Shown here: piece by piece, positions 8,960 to 20,600 of the stretch
How the letters are laid out: the number at the start of each line of letters is the position of its first letter
How positions within the stretch are numbered: position 1 is the stretch's first letter
Assembly (NCBI GenBank): GCA_938743325.2
Contig: OW568888.1
Coordinates: forward strand, 434,001 to 498,000
DNA: 64,000 bases
Source: Pycnococcus provasolii
Lineage: Eukaryota; Chlorophyta; Pseudoscourfieldiophyceae; Pseudoscourfieldiales; Pycnococcaceae
Direction of reading: 5' to 3'
The notes under the pieces: model-generated
Seen by the model: the letters and a program-made list of their open reading frames with translations, nothing else
Told to the model about the DNA's origin: nothing
The model's database searches: none
Position numbers and translations under genes: made by a program

Positions 8960-9514
8960 AAAGGATTTTTGTTTACTCAACTTGTAACACCTCTTCAGAA
9001 TTGAATGTATAGAATCTATTCATATTCAAGGTGTCATTCTACCCACTGTCACTGTCACTGTCACGTCATCCGTCACAGGTCAAGCACCAAACGCACCGGG
9101 TTCTCGACGATGTCCTTGATGCGACGCAAGAATGTCACCGCCTCAATCTGAACTCCTTCCCCTTAAGTCCTTACCCAGCATGTGATGACTCTGGACAGCC
9201 CGTTCCAGTCGCCTCATGAGTTCTTTCTCCGCGCGTGAATCTAACCTTAGTAAGGTCATGCCCACGGGTGGCATCCATGATGCACGACATCCATGACGAC
9301 GACCTTGCTGCGAAGTCTGTCACCCGCACGCACGTTCTCCGTCGGCGATCGTTTGCAGCAGAAGCAATTCGAAGACGGTACGTACGTGACCAGTACGAGG
9401 GTATGACGATGTTGTTAAGGTTAGAAGTAAACCTTTCTCACCTGAGGCTATTCTTTACTTTTTTACTACCTTATTAATCAGGACGGAAGCTTATTATTAG
9501 GCATAGTTAGTTGC
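8960..9514. other. Intergenic region, no gene seen
   Basis: Moderately AT-rich sequence between the convergent RCC1-like and secreted-protein genes. It has a short TGTCAC tandem run near 9042-9065 and nothing else I can name. Small open frames lack the codon bias of the neighbours. Confidence 0.5.
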
Positions 9515-10753
9515 TCAGAGCATCATCAGACACGCACCCACGGCCACGGCGACTCCCATAAGCGCGCTTCCACCATGCCTCGTCGATACGCCCTCGAACG
9601 GCTTCTCCTGCGCGCCCGACAATATGCCCAGCTTGAAACCACCCAACGTCGTCCGCGTCGTCGTCGTCGTCGTCGGCACGTTCGGGGGTCGCGTCGTCGT
9701 CACGAACTTCTCAACAAAAACCTCAGGTGCCGCCGTCATCGTCGGAGCCGCGGTGGTCGTCGGCGCCGCCGCAGGCGTGTAAGTTCCAGTTGGCATCTTC
9801 GATGGAAACTTGAACACCGAGTTGGTGATGAGATTGTATCCATTGACATCGGAAATCTTCAGCATCGTCGGCCACCTCGAGCACGTTGCCGCGATAGAGA
9901 CCGAATCAGCACATCCAAAGGCCTTGCAAGGGAGCCACTCGCTAGCGGCAGTTTGGCAGTTTGGCCAACGCGCCGGATCGTCCAGTGCGCCGAGCGCCGT
10001 GGCCAAAAGCCAGTACTGGTACTCCGATACCATACACTTGTAGTCGCAGGTTGCGTCGTTGTAGAAGTACCAAGCAGATGGAGGATACGTCACTTCGCCA
10101 CCTCCGCTCGCCACACCACGAGCTTGGTCCATGGCAAGCTCGATGGAAGACTTGTTGGTGTTGCCTACTCCGAGCTTCGCGGGGTACACGAGGCTGTAAC
10201 CCGAGTCGAACAGGACGTGCGTGATCTCCTCAAACGTCGCATCCTTGCCGTTGGAGAATATGCCGTCATTCTCGATGATCTCGGCTGGCCAGAGAGTAGT
10301 CGCCTTGAATCCCATATCCTCGACGGGCTTAACGTCGGTTTCGCAACTGCCCTCGCTTGCACATACGGCCACCGCCGCCTTCTCGCACAGCAAGCGCGCC
10401 ATGACGTCGACGTTATCCGGCATGCCGTCGTTGTCGTTGTCGAGCAGGTTCGCGAGCATTCCGGCGACGTGTGCGTTTTTTTTTTCGCTGACGTCCCCTC
10501 TCGTGAAGATGGGCATGCCAAACACGCTCGCAAACTTGTCGAAGCCCGCCTGTACGAGCACCGCCGTATCTTCCCCCGTGGTAAGTTTCGCGGGCATGTC
10601 GACGACGTCAGGTTGTTTGTTGAGTTTGGCAAACTCAACTGACGCGGCGGTCGTGTTGTGCGTTTCACAAGCTGCGCCCACCACGCTTGGAGCTACTGCC
10701 AGCGCGAGAACTAAAAAACAACGAAAAGCAGCGTGGTGGTGAGCCATCATCAT
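9515..10753 (-). CDS. Secreted Thr-rich protein, possibly GPI-anchored, unknown function
   Basis: A 412-residue protein beginning with three Met codons; 10751-10753 is the first. Residues 1-27 are a signal peptide (CFLVLALAVAPSVVGA). The body contains DNDNDGMPDNVDV (about residues 103-115), resembling a calcium-binding thrombospondin type-3/EF-loop repeat, then FEEITHVLFDSGY, which recalls the zinc helix of secreted metallopeptidases but has Glu where the first HExxH His would be. Several Cys suggest disulphides. From about residue 325 the chain becomes a Thr/Pro/Ala stalk and ends in a hydrophobic tail (LMGVAVAVGACLMML), consistent with a GPI signal or a membrane anchor. I recognise no characterised family; a cell-surface role is inferred. 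Confidence 0.75.
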   Translation of the reverse strand: MMMAHHHAAFRCFLVLALAVAPSVVGAACETHNTTAASVEFAKLNKQPDVVDMPAKLTTGEDTAVLVQAGFDKFASVFGMPIFTRGDVSEKKNAHVAGMLANLLDNDNDGMPDNVDVMARLLCEKAAVAVCASEGSCETDVKPVEDMGFKATTLWPAEIIENDGIFSNGKDATFEEITHVLFDSGYSLVYPAKLGVGNTNKSSIELAMDQARGVASGGGEVTYPPSAWYFYNDATCDYKCMVSEYQYWLLATALGALDDPARWPNCQTAASEWLPCKAFGCADSVSIAATCSRWPTMLKISDVNGYNLITNSVFKFPSKMPTGTYTPAAAPTTTAAPTMTAAPEVFVEKFVTTTRPPNVPTTTTTTRTTLGGFKLGILSGAQEKPFEGVSTRHGGSALMGVAVAVGACLMML

Positions 10754-13512
10754 ACGAATTAAAAAGATCTACAAAAAGAGTGTAGAAAAAACTCAGCCCC
10801 GGCGGCTGCGGCCCTTAATCTTACTCTTCTGGGGGGCCCCCGGCAGCCCGGGGACCTCTTGGAACGGAGCCTCTTCGACGAAAGACGAGAGCGAGAGACC
10901 AGGCGAGGGCGAGAGGGAGCGAGAGGGGAGAGCGCACGCATACACTCATACAGTACACTGGATTGGACTGGACTGGACTGGATTCTACCACTCACGCACT
11001 CACGAGACTCACTCGCGGTGCCTATTAATGGCTATTATCATCGCTGGCTAATCAGGCCATTAAGGCGGCTGTAACTTGTACAGTAAGGCGGTGGTAAGAA
11101 TGGCGATGGCGCAATCTCGACCCCTCTCTTCTTGTACCCGGTAGGAGGAAGGATCAAGGCTGCACCACCAATCGCTCTCGTAGTCACGGCCACCTCTCTC
11201 TCTCTGCTATTATAAAGTTTTACCACCCTGTTTCTGTTCCTGTTTGTTGCTTGAGCGTGCTGTGTCGCCTCATACTCGTCACGTAGATAGAGATAGGTAC
11301 ATACTGTAATATTGATTGGTGTACGATACTTTTCGTCGTCTCATCCGGGATCCGCTGAGTTCTGCTCATCGGATAGTCTATGATAGGTGAGTTCTGCTCA
11401 TCAGGTGTCAGGAGTGGGATTCGGGACCCGTTCGTTCTTCGTCGATTTCTGTTGATGACACACACACTGACTGACTGACTGACTGATTTCGAGTGATGAG
11501 TACACCTGATGAGCACCGTCCATAGACTACACAGAGCAGTGATGAGTGAGTGAGGTGAGGCGCCCCTTGTGTCGACAGGGGACTGGGTCACTGGGACGAC
11601 TAAGGTAGTCTATGTATGCATGATTGCATGGTGGTGACGCATGGTCATGGTCAGTTTTCTTCGCCAGTTCGCTCGCTCGTCGACAGTTGACCACCCTCCT
11701 CCTCCTCCTCATTGTTGATAGGAAACACCGGCCCTGATTGCAGTTCGCGAACTCGCAAGAGCTTGCAAGGGTGAGTTGAGCTTGCCTGAACCGGGTTTTG
11801 GCAGGTCCTGACCTTTGCCCGGTCAACGAACGCCTTGTCTCAACTCCGTGCCTCAACGCCTCCTCATGCCTCGGCAGCGTGCCCTCCCCTCCGATACCTT
11901 AAAATATAATATGCACAATGGCGGTACATAATATCATATGTTACAAGGTAGTTAGTTGGCAATGGCTTTAGTAAAAGTCGAGTTTGTCCTGAATTCGTTC
12001 GATTTTCCTCCCGAGCCTAAGTGCGGCGGTATGCAAGGCGTCAGGTGCGCGCGTGACAGGGTGCGTGCTTGTGACGCTTTTCGTCGCCGCGTACCTGACG
12101 GGTGCGAGACGTGGTGCCTGTTTCGACGCGCGCGTCTTTGACGTTTGTGGTTGCGCGAGTCTCCGTTCAATCATAACCTCCTCGATGGACCGCGTTGCCA
12201 TGTGCCTGAGCCTGGCCGTGTCCGCGTTCGGCGGCGTGCCGTCCGCGAGTCTCCTTGCTGACGCGATGGACATGGCGGACGGCGGCGGCGCGAGCCACGC
12301 CGCGCGGCTGTACGTCAACTGCGACTCCAGCGAAGTGCCGCTCATTAAAGGGTACTTACTGTAGAGTGTGCGTAAAGTATATGCAATGATGAGCGAGAGT
12401 GAAGAATGAGAAAGAATGCCCCGGAGACGGACGAGAGCGAACGAACCCCGAGACGCAAGAGCCGACCTCATTCACTCCTTAGACTATGGAGGTGGCAGTG
12501 TGGCACATGGCTGCATGGAGCAGGGCGATGGGAGAAAACTAATGACGGAAACGAACGCACCTAAGTTACCACTACAATATGACCATCTGCATGCCCAGAT
12601 CCCAGAGCCTACCACTAGGCACTATTATTACCGCAGACTAAGAGAGAGTTGTGCAAGGCGAGTGTGCAGTAAGGCGAGGGCAACACGGTGAGCACACACG
12701 CGAACTGCTCCCTCCAGTCCCTCGGTGTCCCTCGGTGTCCGTCCACCTGTTCCGACCTGTGGGATCGACATACCGGGTACCTATCCTAGACTATTTTACA
12801 GGAAAGTTGCTCGCCTCGCCAGTCGCCAGTCGCCAAACAAACGTTCCCATAGGGTACAGTGATACAGGATGGTAGGTAAGAACTACCGCCCTTGATCACC
12901 ATTCAACGCCACGTACACGACTACCCATATACAGTACGTGTGTCATGAAGGCTCCCCCTGGCAGCCTGGGGGGAAGTCTCCCCCTCCTGTGGCCTCCCTC
13001 TCGTTCGCATTCAGAATTCGCATTCGTGTTCCGAATTCGCATTCGCATTCGCATTCGCGCGCGCGCTTTCCAAAGTCACCTGGTTCGGGGTTACTTATAT
13101 TTCAAACCTCATTGGCATTCTCCCTCGCGCTCCTTCCTGCCCGATTCCATTCCATTCCATTCATTCGCGCAGCACTCGCACTCGCCAGCCCTTACTTGTT
13201 GGTTACCACTTGTGTGCGTTGGCTCGCTTGTCTTCGTGGTGGCCTCTTGCCGTTGTGCTGTGCTGTGACTTGTGAGTGCCTCTTCTTCTTCTTCTTCTTC
13301 TTGGGATTTGATTGGTTTCGGATCGCGAATCTGCTCGTTTCTTTTGTGGCTCTTAAGAGTGAGTCTTGCAAGGCCGGCTGCAGGATTACTGTCGCACGCA
13401 CGCTTGAATCTCGTGAAAACACACGCGTGCTCCTTGTTGTTTTCTCGTGAGACATCTCAAGCAAGCAAGCTCGCATACATGGTGCAGTACGCCCTACTGG
13501 ACGGTGTCAGAT
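10754..13512. other. Long gene-poor stretch
   Basis: About 2.7 kb with little that looks coding. It includes GGACT repeats near 10962-10981, CTGA repeats at about 11466-11487, TTCGCA repeats at 13010-13065 and a TTC run near 13280-13303. The only segment with the coding-type base composition of this genome is about 11993-12364, listed separately. I saw no convincing tRNA or other RNA gene. Confidence 0.5.
11993..12364 (+). other. Candidate coding exon or small hypothetical gene
   Basis: An open frame of 123 codons ending in TAG at 12362 has the strong G/C third-position preference typical of genes here, unlike its surroundings. It encodes GCVLVTLFVAAYLTGARRG, a hydrophobic stretch, then AMCLSLAVSAFGGVP. 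The first in-frame ATG is 12184, giving only 59 residues, so an upstream exon is likely if this is real; a pyrimidine-rich stretch followed by AG sits near 12003-12021. The opposite strand also has an open frame over the same bases (11968-12340), with less typical codons. No homology is recognised. Confidence 0.3.
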
Positions 13513-14784
13513 ATGTACGTGTGTGCGGTATCCACCGCCTTGCAGCGCGCACTCTTGCATGTTCAAATGTGGGACGGCGAGAACAACTTAACTCACATAC
13601 ACATCCTACTACCCGTACAGGACCGCGCGTGCCTCGACCTCGCGCACGCGCTCGTCACGCCACCGCCGCCACCGCCGCCGCCGCCGACACAGGATGGCGA
13701 CGCGCCGCCAGACGCGCAAGCGCAGCAGCACCAGCTCGAAAATCTTGCGATCGACCTCGACGGTGCCAGACAACTGTGCGCGTGCGTTGAGGATGGCAAC
13801 GTCGTGACGCCCGTCGAGAGGAGAACACTGCGCTACATTGCTCGCAGGTTCAAGTGCACGAAACGAGCGGCTCAGGCGCTCGAACAGTACGCGTACGTCT
13901 GCGAGGCAGGGTGCACCGCGTCGGCGCTGTGGGTGTGGAGAGGCGTAGCGGCCATCGCGATTGTCGTTGCTCTTACAGCAACTGCAAGTGCGACATTCGC
14001 ATCCACGAAGGCATGCGTGCTCGGCGCTCAGGCGCAAAACCAAGCCTTGCGGCGTTTGGAATGCGCGAATGACGAAGCGTGCGAGCTGCGGGCGGCGTCG
14101 CTGGCGGCATATGACGCCGACGACGACGACGACGAAGGCGAAGACGAGGAATATGTACCATCACCGCCGGAACCGCCGTCGAAGCCGCCGGCGCATTCGC
14201 AGCAGGCTGAGGACGGCGAGAGAAGACTGCGCGAGATTGAAAGCCGCATCGCCGCGAAGCGCGCAGAGCTGCGCAAGCTCGAGCAGGCGTCGCCGCCGCC
14301 ATCGGCGGCGCATTCGCAGCAGGCTGAGGACGGCGAGAGAAGACTGCGCGAGATTGAAAGCCGCATCGCCGCGAAGCGCGCAGAGCTGCGCAAGCTCGAG
14401 CAGGCGTCGCCGCCGCCATCGGCGGCGCATTCGCATCAGGCTGAGGACGGCGAGAGAAGACTTCGCGAGATTGAAAGCCGCATCGCCGCGAAGCGCGCAG
14501 AGCTGCGCAAGCTTGAGCAGACTGGCAATACGGTGGCAAAGCTCCTCGCCGCGTTGGAGAAGCCATCGACGACGACGCCTTCACCTCCGCCTCCTCCCCC
14601 TCCTTCCTCCTCTTCCTCTTCCTCTCCTTCGCCTGCGAGCTCGCCAAGATCACCAGACGTCGTCTTTTCGAAGTCTTTGAGGGAAGTTGATTTGGAGACT
14701 CTCTCTCGCGGTCTGACTGCGTGCGCTTTGGTTCTCTTGGTGAGTTTGCTCGTTGGTTGGCGTCTGAGATCCCTCATTCAGTAA
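13513..14784 (+). CDS. Membrane protein with three 39-residue coiled-coil repeats, unknown function
   Basis: A 423-residue protein from the first in-frame ATG (13513). The frame is open further upstream from a GTG, and a good 3' splice site pattern ends at 13620, so the true N-terminus may differ. Order: a Pro9 run; a helical region; a membrane segment VWRGVAAIAIVVALTATASATFA; an acidic run (DADDDDDEGEDEE); three tandem copies of a 39-residue unit containing QAEDGERRLREIESRIAAKR and AELRKLEQ; a Ser/Pro-rich stretch; and a second membrane segment near the C-terminus (CALVLLVSLLVGW). The repeats (117 bp each, starting near 14191, 14308 and 14425) differ at only a few bases, so they expanded recently. 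They should form a charged alpha-helical rod. Function is unknown. Confidence 0.65.
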   Translation: MYVCAVSTALQRALLHVQMWDGENNLTHIHILLPVQDRACLDLAHALVTPPPPPPPPPTQDGDAPPDAQAQQHQLENLAIDLDGARQLCACVEDGNVVTPVERRTLRYIARRFKCTKRAAQALEQYAYVCEAGCTASALWVWRGVAAIAIVVALTATASATFASTKACVLGAQAQNQALRRLECANDEACELRAASLAAYDADDDDDEGEDEEYVPSPPEPPSKPPAHSQQAEDGERRLREIESRIAAKRAELRKLEQASPPPSAAHSQQAEDGERRLREIESRIAAKRAELRKLEQASPPPSAAHSHQAEDGERRLREIESRIAAKRAELRKLEQTGNTVAKLLAALEKPSTTTPSPPPPPPPSSSSSSSPSPASSPRSPDVVFSKSLREVDLETLSRGLTACALVLLVSLLVGWRLRSLIQ

Positions 14785-15027
14785 TGGAGTGTACTTTAGT
14801 TTGTCCAACCAACGGCCGTTCATTCCCTGGCGCGATTTCACATACATGGCGCGAAGTGACTGCTTTCCATGCTGAAGTTTTCCTACATACGAAGAAATTG
14901 GTTCTGGGAGGGATCCCCCTCTGGAAAAATGTTCCCCCCTCCCCCTACAATGTGCTACCGGCTCGTTTATTTGGGCTCGGTGGATTATTCGCATCACTTT
15001 TCATCGTCGTGTTGTCCAAATCGAACG

Positions 15028-16370
15028 ATGCTCGCGCCCTCTGCTCGTGCTCCTGCTGCTGGTGGTGGTGCTCGTGGTGCTCGTGGTGGTGCTCGTGCTC
15101 GTGGTGGCTTCTATTCATCTTCGTCGTGTCGTCGTGGTCGTGGTCGTGGTGTTTGGCCATTAATGTTAGTGAAGGGGGTTAGTAGGGAAGGGGCTCGTTT
15201 GTCATCCATGCGTTCAGCGACTGGTGTGACGGAGTGGGTGCCTACGATCGACGTGTCCGCGCTCAGCGACTCCTCAGGCCCCCTCCGCGCGCAGTGCATA
15301 CAACAAATGGCGCAGGCGTGTGCGGAATCCGGATTCTTCTACGCCGTGAACCACGGAGTCGCGCCGGCGACCATCGATGCGGCTATGGAGGCGGCTGGCG
15401 CGTTCTTCTCACTCGACAAGGAGGATAAGCTGACGATCGACAACGCGAAGTCCGCGGCGTTTCGAGGATATATTGCGCAAGGACTTGAAAACACAAACGG
15501 CGTCGTCGACGAACGAGAGCAGATCGAGTTTGGTGTCGAGAGTGCGTTTCCTAAACCCAAGCCTTGCCGTGATGCGCACTGAGACGCGCACTCACAACGT
15601 TTCACATCTATTGCCCACAAAACAAAACAATACGTATATCTTCAACAGGCAAGGCTGCACCACCAGGCGTCATGCCGTACTACCTTCGCCTGCAAGGCCC
15701 CAACCAGTGGCCATCCGACGCCACTTGCCCGGACTTCCGGCCCGCCGTCGAAACGTTCGCCGTGGAGATGGAAGAGGAGGCGAGGCGCCTCACCGGTGCG
15801 CTTGCGGAGGTGCTTGGTGAAAACTCCGACGTGTGGGATCGCTTTTTCGACGACCCGTTCGTGCAGATGAAAATCTGCCGCTATCCAGGTTTGGAGAGCG
15901 CGGATGCGGGCGTGAGCGGTGTTGGTGCACACTCAGATTCTGGGTTCCTCAGTATGCTGGTGCAGGATGACGCCGGTGGTTTGCAAGCGCAGCTTCCGAA
16001 CGGTGACTGGGTAGACGTCCCGCCCATCAAGCACGCGATTGTCGTCAACCTGGGCGAGGTGCTGCAAGTCATGAGCGGTGGCGAGCTGCGCGCGACTGTT
16101 CACCGCGTGCAACGTACGCAACGCAACCGCATATCGGTTCCATATTTTTGGAACCCAAGACTGGAGACGACACTGGCGGACTTGGGCGTTTCCACGGGCG
16201 ACGCGTCGACGTCGAGCGGCACGCACGGCGGTCGCAACGAAGTATTTCTGGAGTATGGCGCGAACGCCTTCAAGAGTTTGGCACGTTCCCACCCTCGCGT
16301 GATGGATCGCCACCACCCTGATTTATGCGTGGTGGACGGGCGCGTGATGGTCGCAAATGCTGCACGTTAA
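15028..16370 (+). CDS. 2-oxoglutarate/Fe(II)-dependent oxygenase, IPNS-like (two exons)
   Basis: Exon 1 is 15028-15532 and exon 2 is 15649-16370, joined across a 116-bp GT-AG intron (15533-15648). The join gives REQIEFG followed by KAAPPGVMPYYLRLQG, the continuous family pattern, so I trust it. The 408-residue product has an N-terminal Ala/Arg/Ser-rich extension that may be a transit peptide, then the DIOX_N block (VPTIDVSAL ... ESGFFYAVNHG) and the catalytic jelly roll. Iron ligands are His and Asp in GAHSDSGFLSML and a distal His in ATVHRV; the 2-oxoglutarate contact is Arg in NRISVPYFWNP. Such enzymes hydroxylate or desaturate small molecules; the substrate is unknown. The start is the ATG at 15028; others in frame are possible. 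Confidence 0.85.
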
Positions 16371-16594
16371 GAGTACTATTACCCGACGGTTCCGTCCTAA
16401 TTTCAGATGACGGGAAAAACGTAGTTTACCGTCTAGCTTGGCATAGGACTACACCGGCGGCGACGACGACGACAACGACAGAGGAGACGACAACAACGAC
16501 AGAGGTGACGACGACGACGACGTTAGAGGCGACGACAACAACGACAGATGGCGCCGTTTTCGTGCTCGCCGTCTTGCTCGTTGCTGCGGCGTAA
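16364..16594 (+). pseudogene. Orphan 3' end of a secreted PQQ-dependent sugar dehydrogenase-like gene
   Basis: Overlapping the end of the oxygenase gene in another frame is a segment encoding LLPDGSVLISDDGKNVVYRL, the closing blade of sorbosone/glucose dehydrogenases of the PQQ beta-propeller type. It is followed by a Thr-rich stalk (runs of TTTTT broken by EE, EV and LEA) and a hydrophobic end (GAVFVLAVLLVAAA) typical of a GPI signal, then TAA at 16592. No other part of such an enzyme is visible upstream in any frame. It is most simply the leftover 3' end of a host gene, or a 3' exon whose other exons were displaced. Stalk-plus-tail architecture matches two other secreted proteins in the window. 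Confidence 0.5.
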
Positions 16595-17651
16595 AGTGTG
16601 TATTCGAAATATAATTTAATTTATCGTAAGATTTGATCGGTTTACAATTTCCTCGGAACCGTATTTGCAATTTTCCGAGAAAATAATAGGTCAAGAAAAT
16701 AGGTCGAGAAAAAAAAAGTCCCTGTGGGATCCCGCTCCGGCACATAACTTTTTAAGCCGGCGCCATTTTTATGTTTCACTTCACTATTGGTCAACCCAAA
16801 ACGTCATTATTTTTATAACGGAAAAAAAAAGTGAAGGTTGCAAAATGATGCGCATGTCCTGCCCGTCATTTTCAGACAATTGTTTTCGACTTGCGGTGGG
16901 TGGAAGGGTTTTAAAAAAGATATAAGTTAAGATAGGGGTATGTAAGAGTCACGAATGATACACATGTATATGATAAAGTACATGCGGCCGGCGTGTAGAA
17001 TGTACGGGTAAGTTACTCTATATAGGCAGGTCACACATGTATAGACATAGTCTGGTCTACATATGTCGTGGTAAGAATACCGTAACGCGTCGCTCGTTCC
17101 GTTCTTTGCGTCGTTAGTACATAGGGTGCGTTGACAGCGTGCGTAAGTAATGGATGGTGACGTCACTGTTTGTATCTGCCCTTATATTGAGTTGTCTCCC
17201 ATCGAGACCCTGCATGTGCATGCATTGGGCATTTGGGCCCACCCACAACGGCGAGCTTCTAAGGTAGCTCACGGTTAGAACCAGCGACCACGGAGGGAAG
17301 TTGGAACCGTTCCGCGGAGGGAATTCGGTGCAAGCGTTCGCCGAATGTGTAATTCTTAAGAAGAAGACACCAGAGGGAGAGAGGTTGAAACCAAAGTTTG
17401 GGCCACCCACAGCTGTTCCCTGTTTCTTGCGCCATCCATCAGCGGCCATCATCATCAACCTTCATTGATCAGCCTGCTCTCATCGATCCTACACTTGACG
17501 CGTTCTGCTGCCTGTCACGGTCTGTCATTGGTGACTTGTGAAACTCAGACCTGTGCTCTGGTTCTTCTTTCTTTGCGTTTGCCTGGTGCACGAGTATCGT
17601 AGTGTCTTGGTGCACGAGTACTCGTAGTGTCTGTCTGCGCCGCCGGATCAT
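16595..17651. other. AT-rich intergenic region, no gene seen
   Basis: About 1.05 kb, more AT-rich than its surroundings. It has a near-direct repeat of GGTGCACGAGTA...CGTAGTGTCT at about 17585-17632, just upstream of the fusion gene start. No coding-like frame or RNA gene is recognised. Confidence 0.5.
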
Positions 17652-20600
17652 ATGTGCCCGCCTCCTGGCTCTGGGGCCTCCCCTGGCGTTTCAACTCCAG
17701 CTAATAATGGTGGGGGAGGTGGTGGGACCAACAACAACAACAACAATAACAACAACAGTGTTGGCGTGCGCGGTGGTGGTGGTGGTGCTCCCCCCGGTGG
17801 GCCCCGTCTGTGGCCACCATCTGCTTTTGCGCAAATGTACGCGCACACTAGCGTGTGGCTTGCACGCACATTTGCACAAACGCAAAAGCTTGCCGGTATC
17901 GCTCGCGTCATCAAGACAAAGATGCAAGATAACGCAAAGACGTACGTGTCCGTAGCGGCGCTTGCTCTGCTCTTGGCGTACTTCCGACTCGTCACGATTA
18001 TCTCCTGGGCGCTGCAAGCTACGTTCCTGCTCGCCGTCTTCGTTCCTCTTCTTGCGTCGAAACTACTCGCACCAGTTGCCGCGCATAGAACGACGCTGCT
18101 CGAAAATGCGGACGCTCTCGCACGTGCCGACGAAACAAGAAGGCGGCACAAAGCGACTTGTGACGCAACGCCGCAAGCAAGCAGCTGCAAGACGGAGCAG
18201 AGAACGCTACGCCTCGACGCTCTTCGCCGCTTTCTGCCAATGCCGTCGGCAGAGTCTTCAGGCCAACTCTCGTACTTTCTCACTGGCGCCACAGGCTTTG
18301 TCGGAACGTGCGTCCTTCGCGAAATCTTACTGCACACGGACGCCGCCGTCACAGTGCTGGTGCGTCCCAAGCGAGGTGTGAGCGCGGCAGAACGGCTCAC
18401 CGCTCTGCTGAACGACGCTGCTTTAGCCGACGTGCCGCAGCAACGCCGCGGCGATGTCAAGCCGCTCGCCGGAGATGCCACGCAACCTGACTTTGGCCTC
18501 GACGAGCACGATGCGCGAGCACTTCAGTCGGAGATGTTCACGCACGTTCTTCACTGCGCAGCTGACGTGTCGTTCGCGATGGACCTCGCGGAGGCTGCGC
18601 GCGCGAACATCACTTCGTCGCTGCAGGTGCAAGAGTACGCAAGGCATTGGCGCGCCACAATGGTATACACGAGCACCGCCTTTGTACACGGTGGCGCGTG
18701 TGGCTCCGAGCGCGCTCCGCTTCCCTGCGAGCTGTTCGAGCTCTCCGGCGGCGCCGATCCGGAGCAAATATATCACTCCATGCTCGGAAGTGGCGCACTG
18801 GCCGCCAAGGTGATGCGACGCCTTGGCTTCCCAAATTCGTACGCTTTTAGCAAGTGCATCGCAGAGCACCTGCTGCTACGAGATCACGCGACAGATGTGC
18901 GCATCGTGCGGCCTGCCATTGTCGGTCCCTCGTGGGCGACGCCTTGGCCGTCGTGGGCTGGAAGCAAGCCGAGCACACTCGTCGCCGGTGGCGTGCTTTA
19001 CCTTGCACGTCGTTCCTCCGCCTGGTCTCTCGGGCCGACGAACATACCGGTGATTCCCGTCGATGTGGTTGCGCGAGCCGTTGTTGTGTGCAGTCTCGAT
19101 TCAAGGGAGCACGCACCGCGCGTGTTTACCGCGGCTTGGCCGAGCGGATGCGCGCCGGAAGACAAAAATGCCAAGCAACTACAGAAGCAGACGCTATGGT
19201 GCGACTGGGCACGTGCTGTCATACAGCTCGGGACGTTGCGCAACCTTGTGCCCTTCGGGCGCATGCATGCACTCCTCTTGCATGCGCTAGGCACAGAGAT
19301 GGTGTCCCGCGTGCGATGGACACATGGCGGATTTGCTACGTTGCACCGTGTTCTGAACCGCGCACCGACCGAGCTTGCATTGCGTGTGCTGCGTCGCATT
19401 CGACCGAAGCAGGCGGAGCAGCTTGCGGGAGCACTCAAGCTTCTCGACCTGCCTCTGCTGTTTCATCCATTCACCGCGAGGAATTTTGTCTTCGAGTCGA
19501 GCTTGTCACATCGCAAGCTCGATGGCTTCGACGGGGAAGAATACCTTGCTGCATGCTGCATAGCTGCCATAGACAGCTTCCTAGCTGATCCGCCGCGAAA
19601 TCTGGGACTCGCCCGTGCTGATGTCCGTGACTGGCGTAGTCACGAGCTAACTCCCGCTCAAGACTCGTTGTGCACCCTGTGGCGATCAATGCGGACGACG
19701 CTGAACGCGTTTGCATGGAGCATCAGCCAGCCGCTGGGCAATGCCGCGCATCGTGCATTAGGCTTCGCGCTAACGCTTCTCTTTGCTAGCCTTGGAATGA
19801 AACTCACGGTGGATGTGGCTAGCTTCGCGGAAATGGCAAGACATCTTCGCAGGCGCTGCGACGGCGATGCGTCGTTATCGGCGCGTCCACCTGTTGTCGT
19901 GCTCGCTCCCACGCATCGTTCTGTGCTCGACTTTCTCGTCGTATCGTACATCACTTTCGCCATCCCCGAGCTTGGTCTTGCCATGCCTCATATTGCTGCG
20001 GCAGAGGAGTTTGGCACGTTGCCTGTTCTAGGCTGGCTTGCTCGAGCAGCTGGTGCGTTTTTCGTCAAGAGGCAGGGTGGCGGTCGAGCTGATGACGGTC
20101 TGGCTGCTCATGTGTCGTCGCTCAAAGCGCGGTACCGCGCCACTCGCGCCGCCGATCCGCCGCTAACGCTTGAGGTATTTGTGGAAGGCACGAGAAGCCG
20201 AGATCGCCGATTCGGAGTTCCGAAAAAGGGATTTTTGAGAATGCTGCAGGATACTGGTGGTGAGCACGTCGTCGTGCCGCTTTCCATTTCGTATGAACGT
20301 ACGCCTGAGCAAGCCCGCTTTGTTGGGAGTGGTTCAGGCTCCGCGGGAATCCATTTGAGCACGCTGCTGAGTGCTCTTGCGGCTCACATGGGCTTGTCCC
20401 ACGTCGCTATTCGCATGTTGGCATTGGCTCGCGGAAAGCGCTCTACAACATCGACGTCGACGTCGATGCCGACGACAAGCACTCGTGTTGGACGTGTGCA
20501 TGTCACCGCAGGATGTCCTGTGCCGCTACGAGTGTCTGACAACGCCGCGGACGTCGCCACTGCGGTAGTGCACGAGCAGATGAAACTCGTGCACGCTACA

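Noticed and set aside
10261-10290. Active zinc metallopeptidase site in the secreted protein at 9515-10753
   Set aside because: The FEEITHVLF helix lacks the first His of HExxH, and no other metal ligands were evident, so catalysis was not claimed.
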